Assembly (NCBI RefSeq): GCF_016916835.1 | Contig: NZ_JAFFIX010000008.1 | Coordinates: 248,001-312,000, forward strand | Length of the DNA: 64,000 bases | From: Actinacidiphila bryophytorum | GTDB taxonomy: Bacteria > Actinomycetota > Actinomycetes > Streptomycetales > Streptomycetaceae | Direction: 5' to 3' | Part shown: positions 42,391-51,026 of the stretch, in pieces | Layout of the letters: each line of letters opens with the position of its first letter | Position numbering within the stretch: position 1 is the stretch's first letter | Notes under the pieces: generated by a model | Database searches by the model: none | The model's input: the letters and a program-made list of their open reading frames with translations, nothing else | Told to the model about the DNA's origin: nothing | Program-made: the position numbers and the translations under genes

Positions 42391-43110
42391 TCAGTGCACG
42401 GGGCCGACGTCGAAGGTGTCGCCGCAGACGACCGGGTTCGACGTGGCGAGGGTCATGGAGTCGGTCGATCCCGGCGGGTAGACCATGATCAGGGTGGGCT
42501 TGCGCCAGCAGCTGTCGCCCTTCACGCCCTGGTTGAGGGTGTGCAGGTCGGCCTCCACGGTCTGGCCCGGTGTGATGCGGACAGCAGCCGGCTTGACGCG
42601 CGTACGGTCTGCGGGCCTGCCGATGACGCTGCCGTCGCCGCGCAGCAGCGACACGCCCGGGAAGCCGTCGAGGGTGCAGGCGTGCGAGGTGGTGTTGGTG
42701 AAGTCCAGCGGGTAGTAGACGTTGCCCGCTCCCGGGTCGCCGCGGCCCAGGGTCATCTTCAGCCCGGTGACGGTGCAGCGGCTGCTGCCGGCCGCCTGCG
42801 GGGGCGCCGCCTTGGTGGTGGTGGCGGGCGGTGCGGCGGCCGGCCCGGTGGTGGCGGGTGCGGGCGGCTGCGTACCGGCCGGTGCGGTGCCGGTGGCGCC
42901 GTTGGCCGAGTCGCCCGAGCCGTCGGAGGTGGCGGCCGCCGGCGAGGAGGGCGCCCCGCTGGCACCGGCGGAGGAGCCGGACGCGGCGCCGTCGCCGCAG
43001 CCGACGGCGGCCACGGACAGCAGTGCCGCGGCCGCCGCGGCGAGGAGGGTCCCGCGGTGCCGCGCCCGGTGCGGGCCGGCGGTCGCGGGGCGGTGAGACG
43101 AGATAGGCAT
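42391..43110 (-). CDS. DUF4232 lipoprotein
   Basis: 239 residues from ATG 43110 (GAGAG upstream); in-frame starts further upstream would put about 80 low-complexity residues before the signal peptide and are rejected. The signal ends in a lipobox (SVAAVGCGDG, Cys about residue 34). A Ser/Ala/Thr/Pro linker of about 65 residues precedes the DUF4232 domain (CTVTGLKMTLGRGDPGAGNV, TTSHACTLDGFPGVSLL, MVYPPGSTDS). It is the third DUF4232 protein in the window, clearly more divergent than the pair at 751 and 2906, and is anchored by lipid rather than by sortase or a helix. Function unknown. Confidence 0.85.
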   Translation of the reverse strand: MPISSHRPATAGPHRARHRGTLLAAAAAALLSVAAVGCGDGAASGSSAGASGAPSSPAAATSDGSGDSANGATGTAPAGTQPPAPATTGPAAAPPATTTKAAPPQAAGSSRCTVTGLKMTLGRGDPGAGNVYYPLDFTNTTSHACTLDGFPGVSLLRGDGSVIGRPADRTRVKPAAVRITPGQTVEADLHTLNQGVKGDSCWRKPTLIMVYPPGSTDSMTLATSNPVVCGDTFDVGPVH

Positions 43111-43243
43111 AACTCTCGATTGCTCGCCGGCGGCCGGTTTCGAACCTGTGCAGGCCGGATTGTTGCTGTCTCGGCACATTGTCACCGCAGGGAACACCGG
43201 AATCAGCACACCCATACGACACGGGAACGGATGTGCGTGCCCG

Positions 43244-43960
43244 TCAGTCGCGCGGGTCGCCGTCGTCGGCGCGCTTGCCGCCTTCCGGGGTGTGGCCACC
43301 GGGCTCGTCCGATCCGTCCGTTCCCTCTTCTCCGTCCGCTCCGTCTGTCCCTTCGTCACCTGCCGCGCGGTGGCGGCGGACCTGCCAGGCCACCACCGCG
43401 GCCACCACCACCACCGCGACGACGACGGCCACCGCCGTGCCCGCGGTCTTCTCGACCTGCTTGTAGGCGGTGCCCGCGAAGTACCCCAGCAGGGTGAAGC
43501 CGACGCCCCACACCAGCCCGCCCAGCGCGTTGAAGAGCAGGAACGTCGGGTACGGCATCCGGGAGATACCGGCCAGCGCCGGCATCAGGGCGCGGAAGAA
43601 GGCGATGAAGCGGCCGAGGAAGACCGCAGCGGGGCCGCGCCTGCGGATGAACTCCTGGGCCTGCCCGATCCGCTGCTGGTGGCCGCGCAGCGCCTTGGTC
43701 TCCAGGATCCGCGGGCCGAAGCGCCGGCCGACCTCGTAACCGACCGAGTCCCCCGCAATGGCCGCGAGCACGACCGTGGCGCACAGCCAGTAGACCGACA
43801 CCCTGCCCTGTCCCGCGATGACCCCGCCGAGCACCGCCGCCGTCTCGCCGGGCAGGACGAAGCCGAAGAAGAGCGCGTCCTCGCAGAAGACGAGGGCCGC
43901 CACGATCGCGTAGACCGCGGCGCCCGAGGAGTTCGCGAGCCAGTCGGTGATGGAGTGCAT
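43244..43960 (-). CDS. DedA-family membrane protein
   Basis: 238 residues from ATG 43960 (GGGAAGG upstream; the in-frame start at 43999 is less likely). The DedA/SNARE-associated domain spans about 10-160: CEDALFFGFVLPGETAAVLGG, AIAGDSVGYEVGRRFG, FLGRFIAFFRALMPALAG and GGLVWGVGFTLLGYF. Four to five hydrophobic segments. DedA proteins take part in lipid-carrier and phospholipid flipping across the membrane and envelope homeostasis. A charged, Gly/Asp/Glu-rich cytoplasmic tail (about 195-238) is an addition. Monocistronic. Confidence 0.9.
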   Translation of the reverse strand: MHSITDWLANSSGAAVYAIVAALVFCEDALFFGFVLPGETAAVLGGVIAGQGRVSVYWLCATVVLAAIAGDSVGYEVGRRFGPRILETKALRGHQQRIGQAQEFIRRRGPAAVFLGRFIAFFRALMPALAGISRMPYPTFLLFNALGGLVWGVGFTLLGYFAGTAYKQVEKTAGTAVAVVVAVVVVAAVVAWQVRRHRAAGDEGTDGADGEEGTDGSDEPGGHTPEGGKRADDGDPRD

Positions 43961-44056
43961 GAGCCGAGCCTTCCCGCTGTTCCGCGTCCCGCACGGCAAT
44001 CCGCCCGGTGACGCGCCCGGCGGTGCGCACGATGCGGCCGAGCGGGTGCCCGGGGG

Positions 44057-45184
44057 TCAGGTGCGCCGGTAGACGTCCAGGTAGCTGGGGAAGACGCCGC
44101 CTGGGCCTTCCACCGTCTCCGCCGCCAGCACGGCGTGCCGCACCGCGCGGGTCAGGGCGTCGGCGCCCGCCGCGAGCACCGCGTCCAGCGCGCCCGCCTC
44201 GACGTGCACCCCGAAGGCCGGGTCGGCCGGCGCGCTCCCGTCCTGCGGTACGAGCGGGCGGCGGCCGGTGGACATCGCGAAGACCGTGTCGCCGTCGGAG
44301 AGCAGATGGACGGGCCGCACCGCGCGGGCCAGCCCGTCGTGCGCGCTGCCCGCGAGCTTGTGCGCCTGGGCGCGGGTCAGTACGGCGTCGGTGGCGACGA
44401 CGGCCAGCGTGGTGTTCAGCGGCCTCGCCGGGTGCTCCTGCGCCGCGGCCAGCCGCGCCCGCGCTCTTTCCAGCGCCTCGGGCGGCAGGGGTCCGCCGAG
44501 CGGAGAGCGTACGCCGCCCGGTCCGCCGTCCTGCGGGTGCACGCGCCCCTGCGGACCGGCCCACAGCGCGCCGGTGTCCGGGTCGACCACCGAGCCCGAG
44601 GCGTTGACCACCGCCAGCGCCGCCACCGTGGCGCCCGACGGCAGGACCAGGCTCGCGGTGCCCACACCGCCCTTGAGGTCGCCGGCCACCGCCCCCGTCC
44701 CTGCGCCGACGCTGCCCTGCGCGACCTGTGCACCCTCCCCGGTCGCCGCCGCGGCCTCCACCGCGGCCCGGCCGAGCGCGGGTCCGGGCCGCGCGCCCCA
44801 GTCGCCGCCGCGGCCGAGGTCGAACAGCGCGGCAGCCGGCACCACCGGCACGACCTGCCCGGGGCCGCCGACGGGGAAGCCCCTGCCCTGCTCCTCCAGC
44901 CAGACCGCCACGCCCGAGGCCGCGTCCAGGCCGTAGGCGCTGCCCCCGGTCAGCACGACCGCCTCGACCCGCGGGACGAGGTTGCGCGGGTCGAGCGCGT
45001 CGGTCTCCCGGGTGCCGGGGCCGCCGCCGCGGACGTCGACCGCGGTGACCGCGCCGCCCGGCGGGGCCAGCACGACGGTCACCCCGGTCAGCCAGCCCCC
45101 GCCGGCCTTGCCCGCGTGGCCGACCCGCAGCCCTGCCACGTCGGTCAGCGCGTCGGCCGCGCCCCGCCTCACCTGGTCGTCCAC
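44057..45184 (-). CDS. P1-family (DmpA-like) aminopeptidase
   Basis: 375 residues from GTG 45184 (GAAGGCGG upstream). The S58/P1 fold is shown by LTDVAGLRVGHA, TAVDVRGGGPGTRETDAL, VLTGGSAYGLDAASGVAVWL, GAGTGAVAGDLKGGVGTAS and the later LNTTLAVVATDAVLTRAQ, which carries the residue where related enzymes cleave themselves into two chains. Such enzymes release N-terminal amino acids, including D-residues or beta-peptides in some members. Cytoplasmic; substrate unknown. It ends the block upstream of the PPK2 gene with its start only 53 bases away. Confidence 0.88.
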   Translation of the reverse strand: MDDQVRRGAADALTDVAGLRVGHAGKAGGGWLTGVTVVLAPPGGAVTAVDVRGGGPGTRETDALDPRNLVPRVEAVVLTGGSAYGLDAASGVAVWLEEQGRGFPVGGPGQVVPVVPAAALFDLGRGGDWGARPGPALGRAAVEAAAATGEGAQVAQGSVGAGTGAVAGDLKGGVGTASLVLPSGATVAALAVVNASGSVVDPDTGALWAGPQGRVHPQDGGPGGVRSPLGGPLPPEALERARARLAAAQEHPARPLNTTLAVVATDAVLTRAQAHKLAGSAHDGLARAVRPVHLLSDGDTVFAMSTGRRPLVPQDGSAPADPAFGVHVEAGALDAVLAAGADALTRAVRHAVLAAETVEGPGGVFPSYLDVYRRT

Positions 45185-45237
45185 CGCACCGCCGCCTTCG
45201 CCTCGCCCCCGGTCCAGTCTGCGCCCGGGGGTGCGGG

Positions 45238-46155
45238 TCAGGGCTGGAGGCGCGAGTGAGCGGCGGCGTCCTCCCCGGCTTCCAGCAGGTTGGCGGCGGC
45301 GCCGACGATCAGCGGGTCGGGGGTGCCGACCACCTCGTCGTCGCGGTCGGTGTAGTCGAAGCGGGCCAGGACGCTGCGCATGGCCTCGACCCTGGCGCGC
45401 TTCTTGTCGTTGCTCTTGACCACCGTCCAGGGCGCGTACTCGGTGTCGGTGTCGTGGAACATCGCGACCTTCGCCCGGGTGTAGTCGTCCCACCGGTCGA
45501 GCGAGGCGAGGTCCATCGGGCTGAGCTTCCACTGCCGCACCGGGTCGACCTGCCGGATGGTGAAGCGGGTGCGCTGCTCGTCGCGCGAGACCGAGAACCA
45601 GAACTTCACCAGGGCGATGCCCTCGTCGACCAGCATCCGCTCGAAGCCCGGGGCCTGCCGCATGAAACGGCGGTACTCGTCGTCGCTGCAGAAGCCCATG
45701 ACCCGCTCGACGCCTGCCCGGTTGTACCAGGACCGGTCGAAGAGCACGATCTCGCCGGCGGTGGGCAGATGGGCGACGTAGCGCTGGAAGTACCACTGCC
45801 CGCTCTCCCGCTCGGTGGGCTTCTCCAGCGCCACCACCCGGGCGCCGCGCGGGTTGAGGTGCTCGATGAAGCGCTTGATCGTGCCGCCCTTGCCCGCCGC
45901 GTCCCGGCCCTCGAAGACGATGACGACGCGCTGCCCGGTCTCCTTGACCCAGCTCTGCAGCTTGAGCAGTTCGATCTGCTGCAGCCGCTTGTGCACCTCG
46001 TACTCGGGGCGCTCCATCCGGGCGTCGTAGGGGTAGTTCTCCCGCCAGGTGTCCACCACGGTGCCGTCCGGCCGCACCAGGACCGGGTCGTCCTGGTCGG
46101 TGTAGTCGACCCGCAGCCCCGCAAGCAGTGCCGATCCGGTGTCCGTGCTCGCCAT
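45238..46155 (-). CDS. ppk2: Polyphosphate kinase 2
   Basis: 305 residues from ATG 46155 (AAGGGAG upstream). Walker A is VIVFEGRDAAGKGGTIKRF (about residue 85), Walker B is EIVLFDRSWYNRAGVERVMG, and the lid has FWFSVSRDEQRTRF; KLSPMDLASLDRWDDYTRAK is the conserved C-terminal helix region. PPK2 enzymes use polyphosphate to phosphorylate nucleoside diphosphates (class I) or monophosphates. Length and single domain fit class I. It would link polyphosphate stores to ATP or GTP. Confidence 0.92.
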   Translation of the reverse strand: MASTDTGSALLAGLRVDYTDQDDPVLVRPDGTVVDTWRENYPYDARMERPEYEVHKRLQQIELLKLQSWVKETGQRVVIVFEGRDAAGKGGTIKRFIEHLNPRGARVVALEKPTERESGQWYFQRYVAHLPTAGEIVLFDRSWYNRAGVERVMGFCSDDEYRRFMRQAPGFERMLVDEGIALVKFWFSVSRDEQRTRFTIRQVDPVRQWKLSPMDLASLDRWDDYTRAKVAMFHDTDTEYAPWTVVKSNDKKRARVEAMRSVLARFDYTDRDDEVVGTPDPLIVGAAANLLEAGEDAAAHSRLQP

Positions 46156-46230
46156 GGTCACTCCCTTTCGCCGTCCGGCCGTCAGTGGAACTGCGGAATG
46201 ATCAGGTACAGCCCGTCATGTCCTGTGCGC

Positions 46231-46428
46231 TCACGCACCGGCGCCGGCAGTCACCGGGCGTACGGAGGTGGTCCTGGCGTTGTTCACATCGTCGGCGTGG
46301 ACGGGGTCGCGGCGCGACAGCACCACGATGATGCCCGCGACCGCCACCGCGGCCGGCGCGCCCACTCCCGCCGCGGCCGGCGGCGTCACCAGCAAGGCCA
46401 GTGCCACAAGGAAGGTGATGTGGTCCAT
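46231..46428 (-). CDS. Small hydrophobic membrane protein
   Basis: 65 residues from ATG 46428. Residues 4-37 are almost wholly hydrophobic (TFLVALALLVTPP, then AAVAVAGIIVVL), giving one long or two short membrane segments, followed by SRRDPVHADD and a polar tail. CTGGGG stands upstream as a weak ribosome site. No recognised family. The composition and a clean start support a real small gene, but a chance open frame cannot be excluded. Confidence 0.45.
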   Translation of the reverse strand: MDHITFLVALALLVTPPAAAGVGAPAAVAVAGIIVVLSRRDPVHADDVNNARTTSVRPVTAGAGA

Positions 46429-46535
46429 CGCCCCAGGTAAGCAGCGCTTCGCGTACGGCCGGGTAAGAGCGTGTGAAGCCCGGGTACGGACAGAGGACGA
46501 CTGTGGTCCGGGTCACACACCGTCCCCTCTTCCTG

Positions 46536-47285
46536 TCACCGCGCCTCCGCGAGCCGGACCGCGTCGGGGCCGGCGGGGAAGCGCAGTTGGCCGGTCGTGT
46601 CGTGGACGGCACGCCACACCGTCTCGGCGACGTCGCTCTCCCGGGTGAACTCCGCCTGGCGGGAGACGCCGTCCATGGCGTCCTTCGCGAAGGCCGCGTA
46701 GGGCGCGGGGACCAGGTCCTCCAGCGGCCCGCCGCCCAGTGCCGTCGCTGCGAAGTTCGTCGTCAGGCAGGCGCCGGGCTCGACCGTCCTGGCCCGCACG
46801 CCGAACGGCGCGAGTTCGAGGGCGAGGGAGGAGGTGAAGCCCTCGACGGCCGCCTTGCTCGCCTTGTAGACGGCCGTGAGCGGCATGTGCCCGAGCACCA
46901 CGCTGGAGGTCACGTTCACCACCACGCCGGAGCCGCGCTCGCGGAACTGCCCCAGAACCGCCTGTGTCACCGCCATCACGCCGAAGGTGTTGGTCTCGAA
47001 GACCTCCCGCACCCGGGCCATGGGGGTGCCCTCGAAGACGCCCATCTCGGGCACACCCGCGTTGTTGACCAGGGCGTCCACGGGTCCCGCGGCCTCGAAG
47101 GCGGCGGTGATGCTCTCCGGCTGCGTCACGTCGAGTGCGAGGACGCGGAGCCGATCGGAGACGGGAAGGAGGTCCGGGCGCGGGGTCCGCATCGTGGCGA
47201 CGACGTTCCACCCCTGCGCGTGGAAGTGGCGGGCGGTCTCGCGCCCGTAGCCGGACGAGGTGCCGGTGATCAGGACGGTCTTCAT
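46536..47285 (-). CDS. Short-chain dehydrogenase
   Basis: 249 residues. ATG 47285 follows AAAGGGG. Cofactor motif TVLITGTSSGYGRETARHF, NNAG as DALVNNAGVPE, and the catalytic Ser (VNVTSSVVLGHM) and Tyr-x-x-x-Lys (AVYKASKAAVEGF) are intact, so it is an active classical SDR of the kind annotated as SDR family oxidoreductases. The C-terminus lies near a small membrane-protein gene. The AraC-family gene upstream (47460) is oriented the same way and is a candidate regulator. Substrate unknown. Confidence 0.92.
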   Translation of the reverse strand: MKTVLITGTSSGYGRETARHFHAQGWNVVATMRTPRPDLLPVSDRLRVLALDVTQPESITAAFEAAGPVDALVNNAGVPEMGVFEGTPMARVREVFETNTFGVMAVTQAVLGQFRERGSGVVVNVTSSVVLGHMPLTAVYKASKAAVEGFTSSLALELAPFGVRARTVEPGACLTTNFAATALGGGPLEDLVPAPYAAFAKDAMDGVSRQAEFTRESDVAETVWRAVHDTTGQLRFPAGPDAVRLAEAR

Positions 47286-47459
47286 GTCGTGCCCCTTTGC
47301 GATGCCGTGGGATTCCTACCGGCGGCCAAGGCCCGCGGACGGGCCGGCGGGCAGGCACTTTCCTGCTCCGCCCGAGAGCCGGTAAATCCCATTGAATCGC
47401 CGTGACCTGCGAAAACAGTAGACCTATCCTCGCTGCTCCTTGCACGATCCTCGCAAGGC

Positions 47460-48365
47460 TCAGGGCAGGGCGGCTGCCGGTTCCACCACCGCCCGGCGCA
47501 GCCGGGCCGCGTCCAGGCTCGGGGGTGCGCCGAACTGGCGGCGGTACTCCCGGCTGAACTGCGACGGGTTGTCGTAGCCGACGCGCCGGCCGACCCCCGT
47601 GACGTCGCCGGGGTGGGTGGCGAGCAGCAGCCGGGCCTCCTGGAGCCGGATCTGCTTCTGGAACTGGATGGGGCTCATCGCGGTCACCGCCTGGAAGTTG
47701 CGGTAGAAGGCGGAGACGCCCATCCCGGACTGCCGCGCCACGTCCTCGACCCGGAAGGGCTGCGCATAGTGCTCGCGGATCCAGCGCACGGCGCGCGAGA
47801 CGTGGCTGAGGCTGCTGTCGGCCAGGCCGAGCTGGCGGACCGTCGCGCCCTGCTCGCCGGTGATCAGGCGCCACAGGATCTCCCGCTTGACCAGTGGGGC
47901 CAGTACGGCACGGTCGCGGGGCTCGTCGAGCAGCCGCAGCAGCCGTACCACCGCGTCCAGCAGCGCGGCCGGAGCGTCGCTCACCGCGATCCCCGACGGT
48001 GCGCCCCCGCCGCCGCGGGGCGCGTCCGCCGCCCCGGCCCCCAGCAGCAGTTCGGCGACGGCTGACGGCTCCAGGACCAGCCCGAACCCGAGCGCCGGCT
48101 GCTCGGGGCCGGCCTGCGTGAACTGCCCCGTGACCGGCAGGTCGACGGACGCGACCAGATACTGCCCCGGCCCGTACTCGAACACCCGCTCACCGAGGGC
48201 GAGCCGCTTGGCGCCCTGCGCGATGACGGCCAGCAGCGTCCCTGACATCGACGGCTCCGGCGGGTCGGGGCGGTCGACCTTCGAGATGAGGACACCGTCG
48301 ATAGCAGTGGTCCAGTCCGCCCGCGCATGACGGGCCAGCAGGGTGCGGAGCTCTTCGAGGTGCAT
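47460..48365 (-). CDS. AraC-family regulator
   Basis: 301 residues. ATG 48365. N-terminal AraC_N cupin-like domain (about 20-165: RLALGERVFEYGPGQYLVASVDLPVTGQ), C-terminal double HTH (about 190-290: RWIREHYAQPFRVEDVARQSG, FYRNFQAVTAMSPIQFQKQIRL, then GYDNPSQFSREYRRQFG). This type commonly regulates an adjacent SDR or hydrolase in Streptomyces. The next gene downstream on the same strand is the SDR at 46536, and 174 bases between them could hold the controlled promoter. Confidence 0.92.
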   Translation of the reverse strand: MHLEELRTLLARHARADWTTAIDGVLISKVDRPDPPEPSMSGTLLAVIAQGAKRLALGERVFEYGPGQYLVASVDLPVTGQFTQAGPEQPALGFGLVLEPSAVAELLLGAGAADAPRGGGGAPSGIAVSDAPAALLDAVVRLLRLLDEPRDRAVLAPLVKREILWRLITGEQGATVRQLGLADSSLSHVSRAVRWIREHYAQPFRVEDVARQSGMGVSAFYRNFQAVTAMSPIQFQKQIRLQEARLLLATHPGDVTGVGRRVGYDNPSQFSREYRRQFGAPPSLDAARLRRAVVEPAAALP

Positions 48366-48787
48366 ACGCCCATTGCAGCACCACGACAGCCGGCGGCTCG
48401 CGTCACGGAGAGGATCGTCGCGGGGTCAGCCTGGTGTCCGCGGCGTTCGCCGACGCGAAGAAGCTGCTGGGCCTCCCGCGTATCGCGGCGATCTGCGGCT
48501 CCACCCCCTTCATGGCCGAGATGAACGAGGCCGATCCGCGGCCGCCTGACTGTCTCGCGGTGGCTGCGGCCCCCGCCCCGGCCAGCCGGTCGGGGCGGGG
48601 GCCGGTGGGGTTAGGCCGTGTTTTGGAAGTAGCGCCGTCCGCCCACAGGGCGGGCCCCGCGGCGTCTGGTGCGTGCGATCGCAAGGCGGAGGGTCGTCCT
48701 CGTAGTGGGCCTACTCGGACGACTCCGACAACGCAGCGAGCGTGCGTGCCAGGCTCCGCGGGGCAGGCGGGACTTCCAAAACACGGC
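48366..48787. other. Degraded gene-poor stretch
   Basis: About 420 bases without an intact gene, holding the remnant at 48434 and the MITE-like element at 48612. No ribosomal or transfer RNA and no other signal was seen. Confidence 0.6.
48434..48547 (+). pseudogene. Remnant of a deoxyribosyltransferase-like gene
   Basis: An open stretch reading FADAKKLLGLPRIAAICGSTPFMAEMNEAD looks like the start of a small Streptomyces protein with a nucleoside 2-deoxyribosyltransferase-like N-terminus (the usual I-C-G-S-T-R-F-M-A-E-M). After about 37 residues the similarity stops and the frame runs into unrelated GC-rich sequence and the MITE-like element at 48612. A Pro replaces the usual Arg of the motif. 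I read this as the 5' end of a broken gene; recognition is from memory of the family, without a search. Confidence 0.45.
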
Positions 48788-48790
48788 CTA
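48612..48790. mobile_element. 179-bp MITE-like element
   Basis: The ends TAGGCCGTGTTTTGGAAGT (48612-48630) and ACTTCCAAAACACGGCCTA (48772-48790) are perfect 19-base inverted repeats, with weaker symmetry further inward. The core is non-coding. TA stands at each end, as expected for a TA-target transposon. There is no transposase, so it would be mobilised by a full-length IS with the same ends elsewhere. The right end supplies the TAG stop of the hydrolase gene at 48788. Confidence 0.75.
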
Positions 48791-49528
48791 GCGGAGGTGG
48801 CGGGTGAAGAACTGGGCCGCCGCGTCGCCCGCGAACTGCGGGACGCCGGTGTGGCCGCCCATGTTGGCGTTCAGCGTCTTCTCCACGGAGGCGAAGGCGT
48901 CGAACAGGTCCAGGGACGCCTGTCGGTCGTTGCCCTCGTCGTCCCACTGGAGCAGGACGTGCAGCGGGATGGTGACCTTGCGGGCCTCCTCGTACATCAC
49001 GCGCGGGATGTAGCTTCCGGCGAAGAGCACGGCGGCCGAGATGCGCCGGTCGACCGCCGCCAGGCGGGTGCCGATGGAGATCACGCCTCCCGAGTAGCCG
49101 ACGGGGCCGGCGATCTCGGGGAGGGCCAGCAGGGCGTCCAGCGTGGCCTGCCACTCCGGGACCGCACGGTCGACCAGCGGGAGGACGAGGGCGTCGATGA
49201 CCTCGTCACCGACCGGCTCGCCGGCCGCCAGCGCCCGGCGCAGGTCGGCGACGGCCTGTTCGGCGCCGGGCAGGCGGGGCCGCTCGCCGTTTCCTGGGAG
49301 TTCGATGGCAGCCGTGGCGAAGCCGTCCGCCGCGGCATGCAGGGCACGACCCACCAGCCGTGGGTACGCCTTGCACAGCCCGACAGGCGGTGGGCTGAGC
49401 AGGATCGGTGACGCCGGTGCGGACGCGGACGCGGATTCGGGCGTCCACAGGATGCCGGGGATCTCGCCGAGGAGGAATTCGCGCTCGAGGACACCGCCGT
49501 CGAGACGCTTCTCGGAAGTGAAGTGCAT
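48788..49528 (-). CDS. Alpha/beta hydrolase, dienelactone-hydrolase-like
   Basis: 246 residues. ATG 49528 follows GAAAGG. Alpha/beta-fold marks: GILWTPESA, ILLSPPPVGLCKAYP, AIELPGNGERPRLPG, the nucleophile elbow VGYSGGVISIG (a Ser in G-Y-S-G-G), VLLQWDDEGNDRQAS for the acid and NMGGHTGVP for the His. Cytoplasmic. The last codon and TAG stop lie at the edge of the MITE-like element, so the C-terminus may have been altered slightly by the insertion. Substrate unknown. Confidence 0.87.
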   Translation of the reverse strand: MHFTSEKRLDGGVLEREFLLGEIPGILWTPESASASAPASPILLSPPPVGLCKAYPRLVGRALHAAADGFATAAIELPGNGERPRLPGAEQAVADLRRALAAGEPVGDEVIDALVLPLVDRAVPEWQATLDALLALPEIAGPVGYSGGVISIGTRLAAVDRRISAAVLFAGSYIPRVMYEEARKVTIPLHVLLQWDDEGNDRQASLDLFDAFASVEKTLNANMGGHTGVPQFAGDAAAQFFTRHLR

Positions 49529-49683
49529 GGTCGTGCCTTTCAGGAGTGCGCAGAACGGCGCTCCCGGACGACGACCTACCGCCCGACCGTGGCCTCGGAG
49601 GAGAGCACCCACGTCGATACGTTCACGGGTACCACCTCCTCGATCTCTCGCACGGCCGCCGCCAGGTTAGCAGACACCTGCGA

Positions 49684-50250
49684 TCACGCCCGTGCCGCGT
49701 TCCACGCCCAGGACGTCCTGCGGGGCAGACCGGCCAGGTCCCCGCGTCCGGTGCACCACAGCAGCACCCGCGCGGGCTCGCCGGGCGGGGCGTCGGGGAA
49801 CAGCCGGTCGAGCACGCCCGTGCACAGCGGTGCCGGCGGCAGCCAGTCCGCGCCCAGTCCGCGCGTGATGTCGTAGGTGTGCAGCAGGGTCTCGGCCACT
49901 CCCATCGCAGCGAACCCCGTCGGGTCGCACAGGCCCCAGTGCCAGGCCCGCAGGGACGGGTCGGCGGTGGCCAGTGCGCTGCCGAGCAGCCCGCCGCAGG
50001 CGGCGGCCACCTGCAGCACCTCGGCGGGCGAGGCGGTGGGGCGTACGCGCAGCTCGAACGGCAGGTACGCCCCGGCCGGGCGGCCGGCGAGCTGGCCGGC
50101 GTACGCCAGCAGGTCGTGGCCGATGTGCGCGGCCGTCTGCCGGCAGCTCCACTCCAGCGAGCCGGCCGGCACCGTCCAGTCCTCGTCTGTGCGCGGCGCC
50201 AGCACCGCCAGCATCTCCGCCACGGCGGCCTGGACGTCCTGGTGGTTCAT
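49684..50250 (-). CDS. DinB/maleylpyruvate-isomerase-like protein
   Basis: 188 residues. ATG 50250. The four-helix bundle starts with VQAAVAEMLAVLAPRTDEDW; WSCRQTAAHIGHDLLAYAGQL gives the first metal His, and MGVAETLLHTYDITRGLG the later His pair. These proteins bind zinc and, in actinobacteria, many are mycothiol-dependent enzymes. Which reaction is carried out here is unknown. The gene lies 36 bases after the methyltransferase gene on the same strand; the two are likely co-transcribed. Confidence 0.87.
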   Translation of the reverse strand: MNHQDVQAAVAEMLAVLAPRTDEDWTVPAGSLEWSCRQTAAHIGHDLLAYAGQLAGRPAGAYLPFELRVRPTASPAEVLQVAAACGGLLGSALATADPSLRAWHWGLCDPTGFAAMGVAETLLHTYDITRGLGADWLPPAPLCTGVLDRLFPDAPPGEPARVLLWCTGRGDLAGLPRRTSWAWNAARA

Positions 50251-50285
50251 GCGGTCCTCCGCTTCGACGGGACTTTCGACGGGAC

Positions 50286-51026
50286 TTACGGCTTGTGTGT
50301 CACCCAGAGCAGTTCCGCCGGCCAGCGGCCGGCCCAGTCGGGCGGGTCGGTCTCGTTGTAGCCGTTGGGCGTTCCGGGGTCGGGCCGCGGCTCGATCAGG
50401 TCGTCGATGACGAGTCCCGCGCCGCGCAGGACCCTGACCCAGTCGCCGTAGGTGAGTTGATAGCTGGTCGCGCCGTCGCCCTCGGCGATGGCGTCCAGGC
50501 CGAAGTAGTCCTGCCGCAGCGTCGTGGTCACGCGGCGGGCGGCCTCGTCGTAGCACGCCTCGAACCACGGGCTAGCGACGTTGAACACCAGGCGCCCGCC
50601 GCGGGCCAGGACGCGTGCGGCCTGCGGGACGGCCAGGTGCGGGGGCGCCCAGCTGAGCCCGCCGAAGTCGCAGAACACCAGGTCGAAGCTGTCGGCGGCG
50701 AAGGGGAGGCGCTCGGCAGCGCCCTGCACCAGCGGGTAGCGGGCCGCTCCCATCGCACCGGCCGCCGCGGCGAGTTGGGCCTCGGACAGGTCGAGCCCGA
50801 CCACGGCGGCGCCCTCGGCGGCGAGCACCCTTGACCACTGGCCGGCGCCGCAGCCGAGTTCGAGTACGCGCTTGCCGGTGACGTCGCCCAGGGCGTTCAG
50901 GTGCGCGTCGGGGACCGAGTACATGCCCCACAGCCGGGGTGCGGCACCGATCTGCGGGTCGTGCTCGTGCTGGTAGGCGCTGCTGATCCGGTTCCAGAGC
51001 CGCCGGTTGGCGGGGGTGCTGTCCAC
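50286..51026 (-). CDS. SAM-dependent methyltransferase
   Basis: 246 residues from GTG 51026. Motif I is RVLELGCGAGQWSRVLA (about residue 53), motif II VVGLDLSEAQL, motif III FDLVFCDFGGLSW and LARGGRLVFNVASPWF after it: a class I Rossmann methyltransferase of the Methyltransf_11 type. The C-terminal DPPDWAGRWPAELLWVTHKP tail is typical of small-molecule methyltransferases. Substrate not evident. Same unit as the DinB-like gene downstream. Confidence 0.92.
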   Translation of the reverse strand: MDSTPANRRLWNRISSAYQHEHDPQIGAAPRLWGMYSVPDAHLNALGDVTGKRVLELGCGAGQWSRVLAAEGAAVVGLDLSEAQLAAAAGAMGAARYPLVQGAAERLPFAADSFDLVFCDFGGLSWAPPHLAVPQAARVLARGGRLVFNVASPWFEACYDEAARRVTTTLRQDYFGLDAIAEGDGATSYQLTYGDWVRVLRGAGLVIDDLIEPRPDPGTPNGYNETDPPDWAGRWPAELLWVTHKP

